This document shows, piece by piece, positions 54,700 through 64,000 of a stretch of DNA of 64,000 bases. This DNA comes from Ligula intestinalis (lineage: Eukaryota; Platyhelminthes; Cestoda; Diphyllobothriidea; Diphyllobothriidae): positions 21,141,481 to 21,205,480 of the forward strand of contig JAYGXS010000009.1 in the NCBI GenBank assembly GCA_036362985.1, written 5' to 3'. Below the pieces are notes generated by a model. The model was not told where the DNA came from and searched no databases. It saw only the letters and a program-made list of their open reading frames with translations. How positions within the stretch are numbered: position 1 is the first letter of the stretch; every line of letters starts with the position of its first letter. The translations under genes and the position numbers were made by a program.

Positions 54700-55080
54700 T
54701 TACGGCTATAGTCAACGCGGCCCCTAAACGTTCTGCCGCAGCGGAATCTCCACGATCCAGGCGGATATTACTGCTTTCGCAACCTCGTCGGCAGACTGCA
54801 ATCGGCATGGGAGTATCTGGCATCTGCATCTTCCAAACTTCGGTGGTGATCCCGGTGACCTCTGCGATGCCCCCTCCCCATTTGATCCTTCCACAAGAGC
54901 GGCATTTCTTTTCTCCTAAAAAATCTCAAGGAATTTTTTTCACTGTCAGCTCTTTTTGACTGTGTTCCACCTCATAGGCTCACGGTCAGCTGGCCTCGCC
55001 AACACGTTGAGATACTATTTTCTGACACCACAAAACGCATGTGCAAAAAGAGAGTTCAAAGGTAACCCTCAAATACACTG
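54700..55080 (+). mobile_element. Truncated LINE 3' region, copy 2
   Basis: Matches 52670-53095 in CGGATATTACT, CTTTTCTCCTAAAAAA, TTTTTTTCACTGTCAGCTC and AGAGAGTTCAAAGG. It interrupts the satellite-like array. Confidence 0.5.
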
Positions 55081-55624
55081 ATACTGATGATTGAGGTAAA
55101 CTGAGGGTTGTGGAAGATTTCGCGCCCGGTGATGAGCTTATTTAAAAGGCCCTCTGATGTCACAGTAGAATCGAAAAGGCAAATGTACGTACACGTAATT
55201 TGACAGAGCGATGCATTTTTGACACTGCGCACTGGTGTCGGATCAGCTCTTTTGTCGCTACTATAAGCACAGGTTCTGCGTGCACAGGAGCTATTTCCTT
55301 AGATTTATTGCTACGTTTTGCTGGCTTGCGGTGCTACGCACTATTATTTTGGCTAGGCTAGACTTGGTGTCGGCCGTTTATTTGTTTTTGCCGCAGTTAT
55401 TGCAGTGCGCATATCTGTGTTTTTCCGTGTTCTCACGAGGTCAGAGGAATCCACAGGGACTCACGCCTGGCAGCTACGTGCCCTCGGGGTAGAGGAGATA
55501 AAAAAACTGCGAATAGAGTAGAACCTCAAAATAGCGCCTAGGAATGTTTCATGCATTCAAACCAGGTACTTCTAACTTTGGTGCAGCATTCGACACGGAC
55601 CTTTCCGTCCATGCACACACATAT

Positions 55625-55835
55625 GACAGTTTCCCCATCGATTTTGACGATGGGCACCGCGTGCTCCAGCAAGCCGCAACAAAAGCCGAGGCAGACACTG
55701 AGGCAAGCTGGGCAAGCTGCACGAAGGCTACAGCAAGCTAAAAGCAACTTAGCGAACTACCGCGAATGAAACAAGAGTTAAAGTAGACTTGTGGGGAATC
55801 TGCCCACTCGCTCACCACTCCCACCTCCGTTTCCG
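55625..55835 (+). repeat. Dispersed repeat family G copy
   Basis: Head GACAGTTTCCCCATCGATTT and GGGCACCGCGTGCTCCAGCA, body with AGCCGAGGCAGACACTGAGG, end GGGGAATCTGCCCACTCGC. Reverse complement of 16975-17200. Confidence 0.7.
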
Positions 55836-57370
55836 GTGTAAAGAGGAAGTCAATAATACCGGGGATGAGGGGTGTGTATGTGGTTGGCGCGATAGTCACT
55901 CATCACGCGCATACTTGACTCAGTACAACTCGCTAGGAAGGCCCCCGCCTGCGCGGAAGCGACATAAAGACCACATTATGGAGGAGCCATTGCAGCCTGA
56001 CTCTCAGTCCTTCATCTCCTCACATATGCACACACAAACACACGCGTACTAAAGGAGCAGCAGCGTAGGGTGCCTGAGTTATCCCGTCAGTTGGCAAACC
56101 CTTCAAGCCACGGCTTTGAGCGCAGCATGATAGATTAAGGCCCATTCATATTTATTGTAGTGAGGAGAAAAACGCGCCGAGGGTCGACCTCACTCCCTTT
56201 TCCCATCGTCTGCAACCGCCTAGCTGCTTGACTACCTGAGGTGGGACCTGAGACCCAGTGGGAGCGTGCACACACACACATGGAGTACAACCTCAAAGTA
56301 GCGCCTGGGAATGTTTCATGCATTCAAACCAGGTACTTCTAACGTTGGTGCCCCACTCTTCCTTGACCTTTGAGTCCATACACGCACAGACACATGACAA
56401 AGGCTGACTATGGAGATAATCCTGTAAAGATGATGAAGGTAACTGAGGGTTGTGGAAGATTTCGCGCCCGACGATGAGCTGCGCTTAGAGACCCCCTGAG
56501 GTCCCAGTAGACTCGAAAAGGAAGGCGGACGCATACTTAATTTGGCTGAACGATGAGATTTTGACCACTGTGCACTGGTATCGGGTCAACACGTTTTGCA
56601 TCTACCGTAACTACGGGTTTTGCGTGCACAGGACCTATTCCTCTAGCTTGACGGGCGACTCTTTATTCGACGGGAAGGATTTGTATGGCCGCCTAAGCCG
56701 GACACCGAAACAAGAACCGCCCACAATAAAATCGGCTTTAGTCCAAATTCCGGGTAAATTAGGTTGAGAATAAGGTTGCAATTTAGGTCAGTCAAGGTAA
56801 GGTTAAGAGCTCAGGCGTAGGCTCGTCTCAACTGTGGGCTTTAGGCATAGGGTAGGGCTAGCGTTAAGAGCAACGTTACAGTTTAGTTTTATGTTACAGT
56901 TAAGACACGGGTATTCTTACTCTTTATGAAATTTATGGCAAGGCCACCTACTTTAAGAGGGTTGGGTCTTCCTACTCCCGTGTTCTGCTTAGGTGGCCAT
57001 AAAAGTCTTCCCTAACCCTCATTGTAGGCGTAGAAAGCTTCCTTGTCTTGCGAAAATTTTGAGCCCACACACCGTAATCCGTCGAGCTACTGAGAAATCG
57101 TAAAGCCCAACCCCTCTGCTTTCCATCTTATCTTTTTGTCTGTTTTATCTAACCGGAAGTTTTTCACCCTCGCCTATACGCTGATTTCTCGACATGTAGT
57201 TACCATCCGAGAAAGCTTCCGTGTCATCCAAATGTTGTAAACAGTCTGTCGAGCTGGCGAAAAATTGTTAAAATTCGACAAACGTTTTCAATACTTACTT
57301 TAATGACTACCCTTGTTATGTTCTGAAGTTACCTAGGTAGTCGATTGCTTCCCTACTAGGGAAGCCGGCA

Positions 57371-57927
57371 AAAATAGCTTATGCAGCCCCACTCATATAC
57401 CCCTAGTCCCAGCATTTTGTCCTGCAAAAACGGTGGTTATAGAGTTTTATGGAGTGGAAAAATAGGATAGGCAGAGCAGGAAGTGTTAAGTGTTAAGTGA
57501 AAAAATGTAGTCAAAGTTAGTTCCCGCGGCCACTGGAAGCAGGTTGTTCCGCATGTAAATTGGAGGTGTGCGCGGGGCTTCGCGCTGCGGACAATACTAA
57601 TCTAACTCCAGAACGATAAGTTGGACCACAGATAATTTTAAGTAGACGACATCCTAACCACCATTTCAATTTTTCGGGAAATTCAAGAAACCTACAATTT
57701 GATAATCAGGTTTTTCCGCAACAAGTTAAATGCTAATGCAGATAAGAAAATCTACAGCTATAAATCAACAACACTTCTACATACAGTAAAACAAAAATGT
57801 ATTTAGCATTTATTAAAGTATATTTCACTACGCGTCCTAATTCCCCGCCCACAAAACCCGATAATCACCGTTTTCGTAGGAGAACATGCAGGTTGTAGGG
57901 ATTAATGAGTGGGGCTACGTAAGCTAC
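57371..57927 (+). mobile_element. Foldback MITE copy 4
   Basis: Most complete copy: TAGCTTATGCAGCCCCACTC to GAGTGGGGCTACGTAAGCTA, inverted ends. Internal CGCGGGGCTTCGCGCTGCGG hairpin-like block and AATCACCGTTTTCGTAGG near the 3' end. Confidence 0.88.
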
Positions 57928-57939
57928 TGTCGCCGGAAA

Positions 57940-58115
57940 ATCAACCGATATAAATCAACAACACTTCTAAATACAGTAAAATAAAATGCATTTCGCATTT
58001 ATCAAAGTATATTCCACTGCCTGTCCTAATTCCCCACCCATAAAACTTTATAACCACCGTTTTCGTAGGAAAACATGCAAGGCGTAAGGATTAATGAGTG
58101 GGCCTACACAAGCTA
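57940..58115 (+). mobile_element. Foldback MITE, 3' third, directly behind copy 4
   Basis: Repeats ACCGATATAAATCAACAACA through CACCGTTTTCGTAGGAAAAC and TGGGCCTACACAAGCTACTG. It resembles the 30 kb copy more than its neighbour. Confidence 0.75.
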
Positions 58116-58129
58116 CTGTTGCCTGTTGA

Positions 58130-59680
58130 GGATGTCAATCGAGCGTAAAATAATCCCTCGAAAGACAGCTTTAGGAAGGACGACCTTTCAACTTGGTGTT
58201 ACAGTTTGGCAGGGAGACTTTTAAGTAAGACATCAACAACTAAAAAAGGCGTGTCTAAGCTAAGGAGCCACGGAGAAGAAAGGCACATAGAGACACAAAC
58301 GCCCGTAGGAGAAACAAGCACACACACAGCTTACAGAGAGGTCAAGCGCTACAGTGAAAGTGCATCTCTTTGTAATCAGGACATTAGTGAGACGGGCCGC
58401 TGCGCTTGCGCAAACTGCTATGGGCGGTAAAGTCTTCAGCGCGAAAGACTTGAACAGAATAGGCGCCATTTACACAATACTGGAAGAAGAAAATAACTCG
58501 TGGAAACAAGGTCTCGCAGCGGACATAGAACGTAAGCATTGTGAGTGGAGAGGCCGGAGAGGAAAACTTTCAGACCTGGAGCAACTTTCCTGGGATTAGA
58601 GACAAGGCTCACAGGGGGACAGAAAAGAACCAATAGCAATGAGCAGTAGGGCAACGCCCATTTCACCTGCGTACAAAAATAATGACGCAACAGTCCAAAG
58701 GTAGGTGACGAGGGAGCACAGCGTGTCCAAAAATTACAAGGCCAATTGCTTTTAGACTGAAATGTTGAGAATTTCACGCAATCGGGTTGCGGTTTTCTAG
58801 TAGAGATAGTATAGTGACAACTTCTAGGGTTTTGTCGCAGAATGATCTAGTAGAATTTTCAATAATATATCCAAACTATTTAATCTCCCTACAAGGTACT
58901 ACGGTGACTTAGAGTCAAACCTTCGGCGTGAAGACTTTTAGGTTTACTTCGAAAGTTGATGAGCAAAAACCCGCCAACTACTAAGCACGTATTGCTTACG
59001 GGGTGGTCGTCATGGTCGCCTAATTGAGTGCTGACAATACGATGAGAGGCAATTGTGGTCACACGAGTCGACTCCTATCCAAAGACAAAAAGACAATATC
59101 TCCCGACAGAGCTGAGAAGTGGTAAAGTTGGGAACACTAACATCGTTATTATCGCGCACGTTGTTGATTACGGACATCGTGTGGACCCCAAAGAAGCCTT
59201 GCGAGTGATTAATAAGGTCCCACCAAACTAAACCAAGTCCCTGGGTCAGCGGATGCTAGCAGCAGCAGCAGATGCGAGCGCTATCACGTTAAGGAAGCTG
59301 GTCTTGGGCACACAAAAAAACCTCCTGACGGCCCCGCACCTGACAAGGCCAACGGTCACTTAACTGCATTCACTTTACCGTGCTCCTCCTCCTCCTTCTC
59401 CCCTTTTGAACGGCTCCATCAAACCTCCATTGTCACGTACTCAGCCGTCTCTTAACGATTGCTCCCCCCCCCTCTAGTCCGATGACGCCAGTCGGATAAA
59501 GTGACGAGCACAATTGACCGTATGTTTTACCTCCGACTTCGTTTCTATATGAAAAATTTACCGAAAGTTTACATAGTAACATAGTTTACATGGCAACAGC
59601 TTTTCTGAATTCCCCGATTGGAAATTTTACAAATACAGCGTTCTATCAGTAGCATATTTCCGATCGCAACTGACAAAAAA
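58130..59680. other. No gene recognised
   Basis: Contains short open frames (for example 58354-58599) with no recognisable domain and no splice support. A CAG run (59264-59277) and C-rich patches are present. Confidence 0.5.
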
Positions 59681-59682
59681 CG

Positions 59683-59855
59683 GACCCATAGCTCAATGGC
59701 GGAGTGTTACACTCCATGACCGAAGGGTTGTGGGTTCGAATCTCGGGTGATCCACATCTGAGAATGGGTATGACTGGCTGATGACGGTTGATACGCCATA
59801 AGTAGCCATTCGGGTCACCGTTGTCTGTGTCGGTCCCACCCTATCATATGGTACA
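59683..59855 (+). repeat. tRNA-derived SINE copy 4
   Basis: Head ACCCATAGCTCAATGGCGGAG (box A-like), box B GGTTCGAATCTC (59733-59744), body GGTATGACTGGCTGATGACG and TAAGTAGCCATTCGGGTCAC. Confidence 0.8.
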
Positions 59856-60297
59856 AGCCGATGTGCGAGGGCTGTAGACTGACCTCCAGGACACAACGGA
59901 TCGAGCATGTACCATAACCAGATCAGGAATTCATTGAGGTGACTTGGGAATTTTGGGCACGAGCGGGTCCACAACAGCCACACGGTTTGTGTTCGAGGTT
60001 GTCTCCTCTAGCGCTTTGACTCAATAGCCTAACCACAAGGCACCGGTGGCAAGTGAACTTATTTAATGGCGGTTCACGCTCGCCATGTCACAACGCCATC
60101 TTCAGGTTTTGCGACACTTTATAGGCTTTTGGCTTGCCAGGCCTCAGCCCGCCGCGCCCTGGTAGCACTGCTGCTGCTGCGTCCACGACTGCTTATTCAT
60201 CAGACCCGAGAGTCAGCTTATTTCACAGCTAACATCACTGAAGGTGGTTCCACTATCCGTGGACGCGCTGGGTAGCCAGCAGCTAGGCTAACAGGTA

Positions 60298-60730
60298 ACC
60301 CGTCTTCCCGGGACTTCGAGTTTTCCCATTGGGCAACGGTCTTAAGTCGAGGGTATTAACACTGAGTTCTTGAGGTTGGCGACGAAGAACTTGTCCAAAC
60401 CACATCAACCGTCTTTCCCAAGGATATCCCAGGCCATTTAGGAAAGACGACTGAGGTGGTTTAGACACGTTCTTCGTCGCCAACATCAAGAGCTCAGTGC
60501 TACTGCCCTCGACTTGAAACCGTTGCCTAATTGGAAACGTCGAAGAGGCGGTCAACTCAAGACCTTGCTCGACTCAGTCCATGAGGGCATGGAAGTGGTT
60601 CTTGGACCTTAGGTATTCAGTCTCCGGCGCTGGCGACGAGGATAAGTCGAACTGTCCAGCTCTGCGGCCACGGATCGTCGCGCGTGGAGAAGCGCCATAC
60701 GAGACATAATTGAGGCCGACTAGACCAGTC
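60298..60730. mobile_element. Palindromic RTE-like LINE 3' end
   Basis: Arms 60298-60420 (minus coding) and 60441-60553 (plus coding) are inverted copies of the same C-terminal segment, RLMWFGQVLRRQPQELSV on the minus strand. The plus copy continues to 60730 in degraded frames with a GAIRDIIEAD-like end (GCGCCATACGAGACATAATT). This LRWFGHVLRR region is typical of RTE/endonuclease-RT LINE C-termini. Confidence 0.65.
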
Positions 60731-61508
60731 ATGATCGCAGCCGTAACAAGCCAAGCCAAGCTAATCAGATCGGTAAGCACCCTACAATCACAAATTGAGT
60801 TTTTAGCCTTCCTAAAATGTCGAACAGAATGCAAGTAACGAAAAATATCTAAAAGTCGACCAATCGAGTGATGGCAACCCGGTGAGTGGCAACTGATTGG
60901 CTTCAACAAGAGCTTCTTAAAATGTCGAGCAGAATGCAATTAACATATGTCGAGCGAAACAAGGTTTCAGCTACCTGTGCCATGCTATGTGTCTCGTGAG
61001 GTTGCAGGCAAGCAGACAGTTTGAACACATTATCAGACCACTTCTGCTCAACTACTGCCCCAGGCCAGTCAATACAGCCAGGAAGGTGTAATGCTGCAAA
61101 AAGACGGCTGTAGCATACATGCGACCCAGAGGACAAAAATGACCATCAAATCAGCCGCTCTGAGAATGTGAGCCAGTAATAGCTGAGGTTAGGTCGTAAT
61201 TCAATCGAAAAATATCTGTGCTTCGCATTTTTATTCTGGAGGACAACCTTAACCGCGTATAAAAGCTGTCAGGCCAAAAATCGGACAAATGCACACACAA
61301 ATATTGAATCATTTAGGTTAAGCAGATTTGCTTAATTTAGTTGACCTAATTGTGAAAAAACTTGCGGTGTTCGGCGGGGTTTGAACCTAAATAGAAGGGA
61401 AAACGTTTACGCGAAGCCAATGCTCAAACCCAAACCCCAGGAAACGTTAGAGTTGGAGGGATGGAGGGTTTGAGGCGTCAGGTTCCAGCTATCGAGAGAC
61501 TTATGTTT

Positions 61509-61601
61509 GAGAAGAAGAAGAAGACTCGATCGCTGGCACAATATGTTTATTCGCCTGACGTTTCGATATCCGTCGCGGATTCGTCATTAGAGACATGAGT
61601 A
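61509..61601 (-). mobile_element. Penelope-type terminal repeat, hammerhead-like
   Basis: Minus strand: TAATGACGAATCCGCGACGG, then ATATCGAAACGTCAGGCG and AATAAACATATTG. TGACGA, a hairpin ATCC-GCGAC-GGAT and GAAACGTC are in the order of a minimal hammerhead. Only the first C of CUGANGA is changed, but three extra bases precede GAAA. Confidence 0.6.
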
Positions 61602-62269
61602 GCATGAGACTTATGTTTCGGATAACAAGCACGTGTACAGAGACAGTTGTACTTTGTAACATAGAAGTGCATCAGGACAAGCGCGTGAGTGAGAACAGAG
61701 ATCAGCAGGTGACAAAAAGGGCTGTAACACGAGAGACAGGCCAATGGAATATGAGTTTCCAAAGTCAATCAACTTTATGATCAGCATGAATCCCAATACT
61801 CAACAGAGAAAGCTACGAAAACGCATTAAGGCAAATATTTGCATCCTAGGTATGTGTATAGATCGAGAAGAAAAGGAAACCATGTCAATCACCGAAATCA
61901 CAGTTTTATTAGTTTTGGCTTTCGAACGCTTGTGGGAGTCCATCATCAGAGATAAAATCGTCAACGAAAAATAACCAAGATTTATAGGAGGGGGAGGCAG
62001 GGTCTAATTAACCGTCATAGGGACGGGGGGAGGGAACAATAAACCACAAGTGCCGTGAGTCTGGAGATGCCTGCGCAGGGCGATGTATACGGGCGCTAGC
62101 TCGAGACATCGGTTGACTGAGTTGTCAGCTGAGTCCCAGGCTTCAATCCGTTCTCGGCCTGTCTTGTTGCCGGCGCGGGCACGAAAACGATCATTTAGAA
62201 TAAATGACAGTTTAATCAGTTCGACGACTTCCACAATGTGCCTTAGGGCATAGAAGACACATGGCTACA

Positions 62270-62440
62270 TTGACTTGCCCGCAAATTATTTTATGGTAAT
62301 AATCGACTTGCATTGTATCTATCACAGTCCCTCCCCCTTACCAACCTAGGTCCGGAGGCAGGGTCGGGTGCAACGACTAAAAAAGCTTAACAGTCGGTCT
62401 ATGCGTGCCACATACAGCCGGTTGGCGCATGATGGATCAG
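62270..62440 (+). repeat. Family F fragment
   Basis: AATCGACTTGCATTGTATC, CAGTCCCTCCCCC, AGGTCCGGAGGCAGGG and GCGTGCCACATACAGC match the middle of F. Head and tail lost. Confidence 0.5.
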
Positions 62441-62604
62441 ATTTTTAAGGCCTGAAAGTCAGCAGCTACAGGTTAAAAGTTAATGACATGAAAAATGTTC
62501 GCCTTCCATCGAGGAGTTAGTGGGAGGTTGCTGCCCCAGAGTAGTTCACCTGTCGGCTATGGTAACCTGAAGGTCGATTACGAGTTACATGTAGACTTCT
62601 AATA

Positions 62605-62700
62605 CAGAAGTAGAAGATGCGACCGGTGGAACAAGAAGTTTATATGCCTGACTTTTCGGATTCTGGCTTAAACCCATCATCATCATCAGAGATAAACGCA
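62605..62700 (-). mobile_element. Penelope-type terminal repeat with CTGATGA and GAAA
   Basis: Minus strand: CTCTGATGATGATGATGGG (CTGATGA at 62689-62683), AGCCAGAATCC, GAAAAGTCAGGCATATAAAC. It has both conserved hammerhead boxes, but the intervening stem is weakened by the ATG run. Confidence 0.55.
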
Positions 62701-63479
62701 GATAAAAAGGGTTATAAATGCGCAGATTACGCAATAATTGTATAGTCTGCGGCGGCCATGTGACCATATGCGTTCAAAAATTGGCAGCTTACATGATCAT
62801 CACCGCCTGGGCGGGTCGTGATTCATGCAATACGGACTTGGCAGACCATGTCCGCGCCGTTTACTGCCGCAATTAAATAAGGCGCGTTGAACACTGGCGT
62901 GATAATTATGCAACAATTTAGCTCGCTGCTAATGGAATTGTCAGTCGCCCTTCTCACGTGGCTAATTCTCCTGCTCAGACAAAATCTCAGTACGGAATTA
63001 AGGGAACGAAAAGACATGGACAGAGAACTATGACTCAGGCAGCTCGCGGCTCATGCAATTGTCCCCTCTTGCCAGGATTTCAGCCGCGGATGACGAAATC
63101 GGATGACTCGGAAGCGGACTGGCAAGTCATCATCGTATCAGTCATGAGCCCAAGCGATGGCATTCATGTGATCTGCTAATTTTAGTGCGCATGTGGACGC
63201 TACCCACTAATAAATACTGCCTAGCTAGTGTATGTGTCACCTTTTCTGCATTTTTCTCTGATGGCGGGTTCGAACCAGAATCCGAGAACCGTTTTTGTTG
63301 GTGGCTCTGACGAACGATCTGCGGCAGATTTCCAAACGTCAAGTCATGTCCCAGCGATCAAACATACTTCTGTCGTAGACGGCCACAATGCCTCTCCCTC
63401 TCCGTTCTGCGACACCCACTCCCCCACAGTTATGCGTCGTCACAAAGAACTGTTCCAATGCTTTCTTTCACTGGCACTC

Positions 63480-63935
63480 CGTCCACCGAGGCTTGACCTC
63501 GCAACTGCTTCTGGCTAACCGATAACACCTGTGCCAGCGTCCCCTGTCCTTCGGCGGCTCCCACAGTTGACTTAGCTTACTCAGTCACGTACACATGTGC
63601 GTACACGCCCGTCCAAATAAGCATCCCTGTCTAAGGGACACTAGAATACCACCCTTCGGCCGATGCAGCAAAGACCTTTGAAGGCGACATACCCTCAGAC
63701 AATTGCAACACACCAATAACAGAACACTTGAACCTGCTGCGTCATCCTACTTAAGCAGCTGCCACCACTAACTCATTCTTTCTCAGGTCTGGGTGGACGC
63801 AGAGAACACTAGTCTAGGCTTCGTCAGTGGCCACTACCAACTGAGACAGCAAATGAAAGTTTTGTACACAATAAATAACTCCTTCAGGTGACTTCTGCCT
63901 TAAACCTTCAACCTGGTTCTGATGATTGTAGTGAT
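63480..63935 (+). mobile_element. LTR-like repeat R3 copy 2
   Basis: GGCTTGACCTCGCAACTGCT, TGGCTAACCGATAACAC, TTCGGCCGATGCAGCAAAGA, ACACCAATAACAGAACACTT, TTTTGTACACAATAAATAAC, CTGATGATTGTAGTGATCTG. Same orientation as 48830-49290, well conserved along the whole length. Confidence 0.6.
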
Positions 63936-64000
63936 CTGACTAAACCCACTACTTATACCGCTACACTTCCTCTCGGAATCGGAAAAGACAGGCAAAAGAA

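Larger units (their letters stand above)
54285..56640 (+). repeat. Broken satellite-like array (unit A-B-C-D)
   Basis: Four blocks recur in cyclic order. A: CTGAGGGTTGTGGAAGATTT (55095, 56440). B: CGCACTATTATTTTG (54307, 55335). C: GGAATG(T/C)TTCATGCA (54534, 55543, 56308). D: GAGATAATCCTGTAAA (54629, 56413). The order B-C-D, then A-B-C, then C-D-A implies tandem units of roughly 600 bp, later split by a LINE 3' end (54700-55080) and a family G copy (55625-55835). No coding capacity. Confidence 0.65.

Noticed and set aside
56780..56960. Telomere-like GGTTAG/TTAGGG-rich sequence (also 40010-40130)
   Set aside because: Words such as GGTTAAG and TTAGGG recur but not as regular tandem hexamers; probably degraded low-complexity sequence.
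48830..63935. R3 repeats as the two LTRs of one 15-kb element
   Set aside because: The interval holds unrelated MITEs, LINEs and SINEs and no gag-pol, so two separate insertions are more likely.

Overview
This is a repeat-rich piece of an animal nuclear genome, most likely a flatworm (Platyhelminthes). I favour a diphyllobothriidean tapeworm, but that is inference from the style of the retroelements and the long introns; no ribosomal RNA or mitochondrial marker is present. The sequence is draft quality (10 Ns inside an ATC microsatellite at 2661-2670).

Two protein-coding genes can be rebuilt exon by exon, both on the minus strand. The first is a polycystin-2 (PKD2/TRPP) cation channel, from a start codon at 20043 down to 940, with ten exons and continuing off the left edge. 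Its exons carry a Cys-rich N-terminus, TM1, the extracellular TOP domain, TM2-TM5, the pore with the LGD selectivity filter, TM6 and the start of the cytoplasmic tail. The second is the C-terminal half of a JIP3/JIP4-type JNK-interacting scaffold (UNC-16/Sunday driver family). It has eight exons from 46892 to the stop at 32872, covering the WD40-like propeller; the N-terminal coiled-coil exons were not found in the window. Splice phases agree across every junction of both genes; the donor of PKD2 exon 9 is ambiguous but both candidates give the same phase. One PKD2 intron uses a GC-AG pair.

Almost everything else is mobile DNA. There are two CR1/jockey-like LINE copies (34.6-36.3 kb minus, 50.5-52.4 kb plus), remnants of a Penelope-like element (RT at 28.8-29.6 kb minus, GIY-YIG domain at 48.2-48.55 kb plus) and six loci with hammerhead-ribozyme-like terminal repeats. 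There is also an internally deleted mariner, a head-to-head pair of Tc1-like transposase fragments, a palindromic RTE-like LINE 3' end, a foldback MITE family, tRNA-derived SINEs and a short non-coding LTR element with its target duplication. Several LTR-like families, and two unclassified repeat families (F and G) sharing one head module, make up the rest.

Layout: 0.9-20 kb PKD2 with introns full of repeats; 20-32.5 kb intergenic repeats; 32.6-46.9 kb JIP scaffold with a LINE and LTRs in its introns; 47-64 kb repeats only, including a disrupted satellite-like array at 54.3-56.6 kb and a MITE split by a nested LINE. The two genes have no obvious operon-like link: about 12 kb of repeats separate them.
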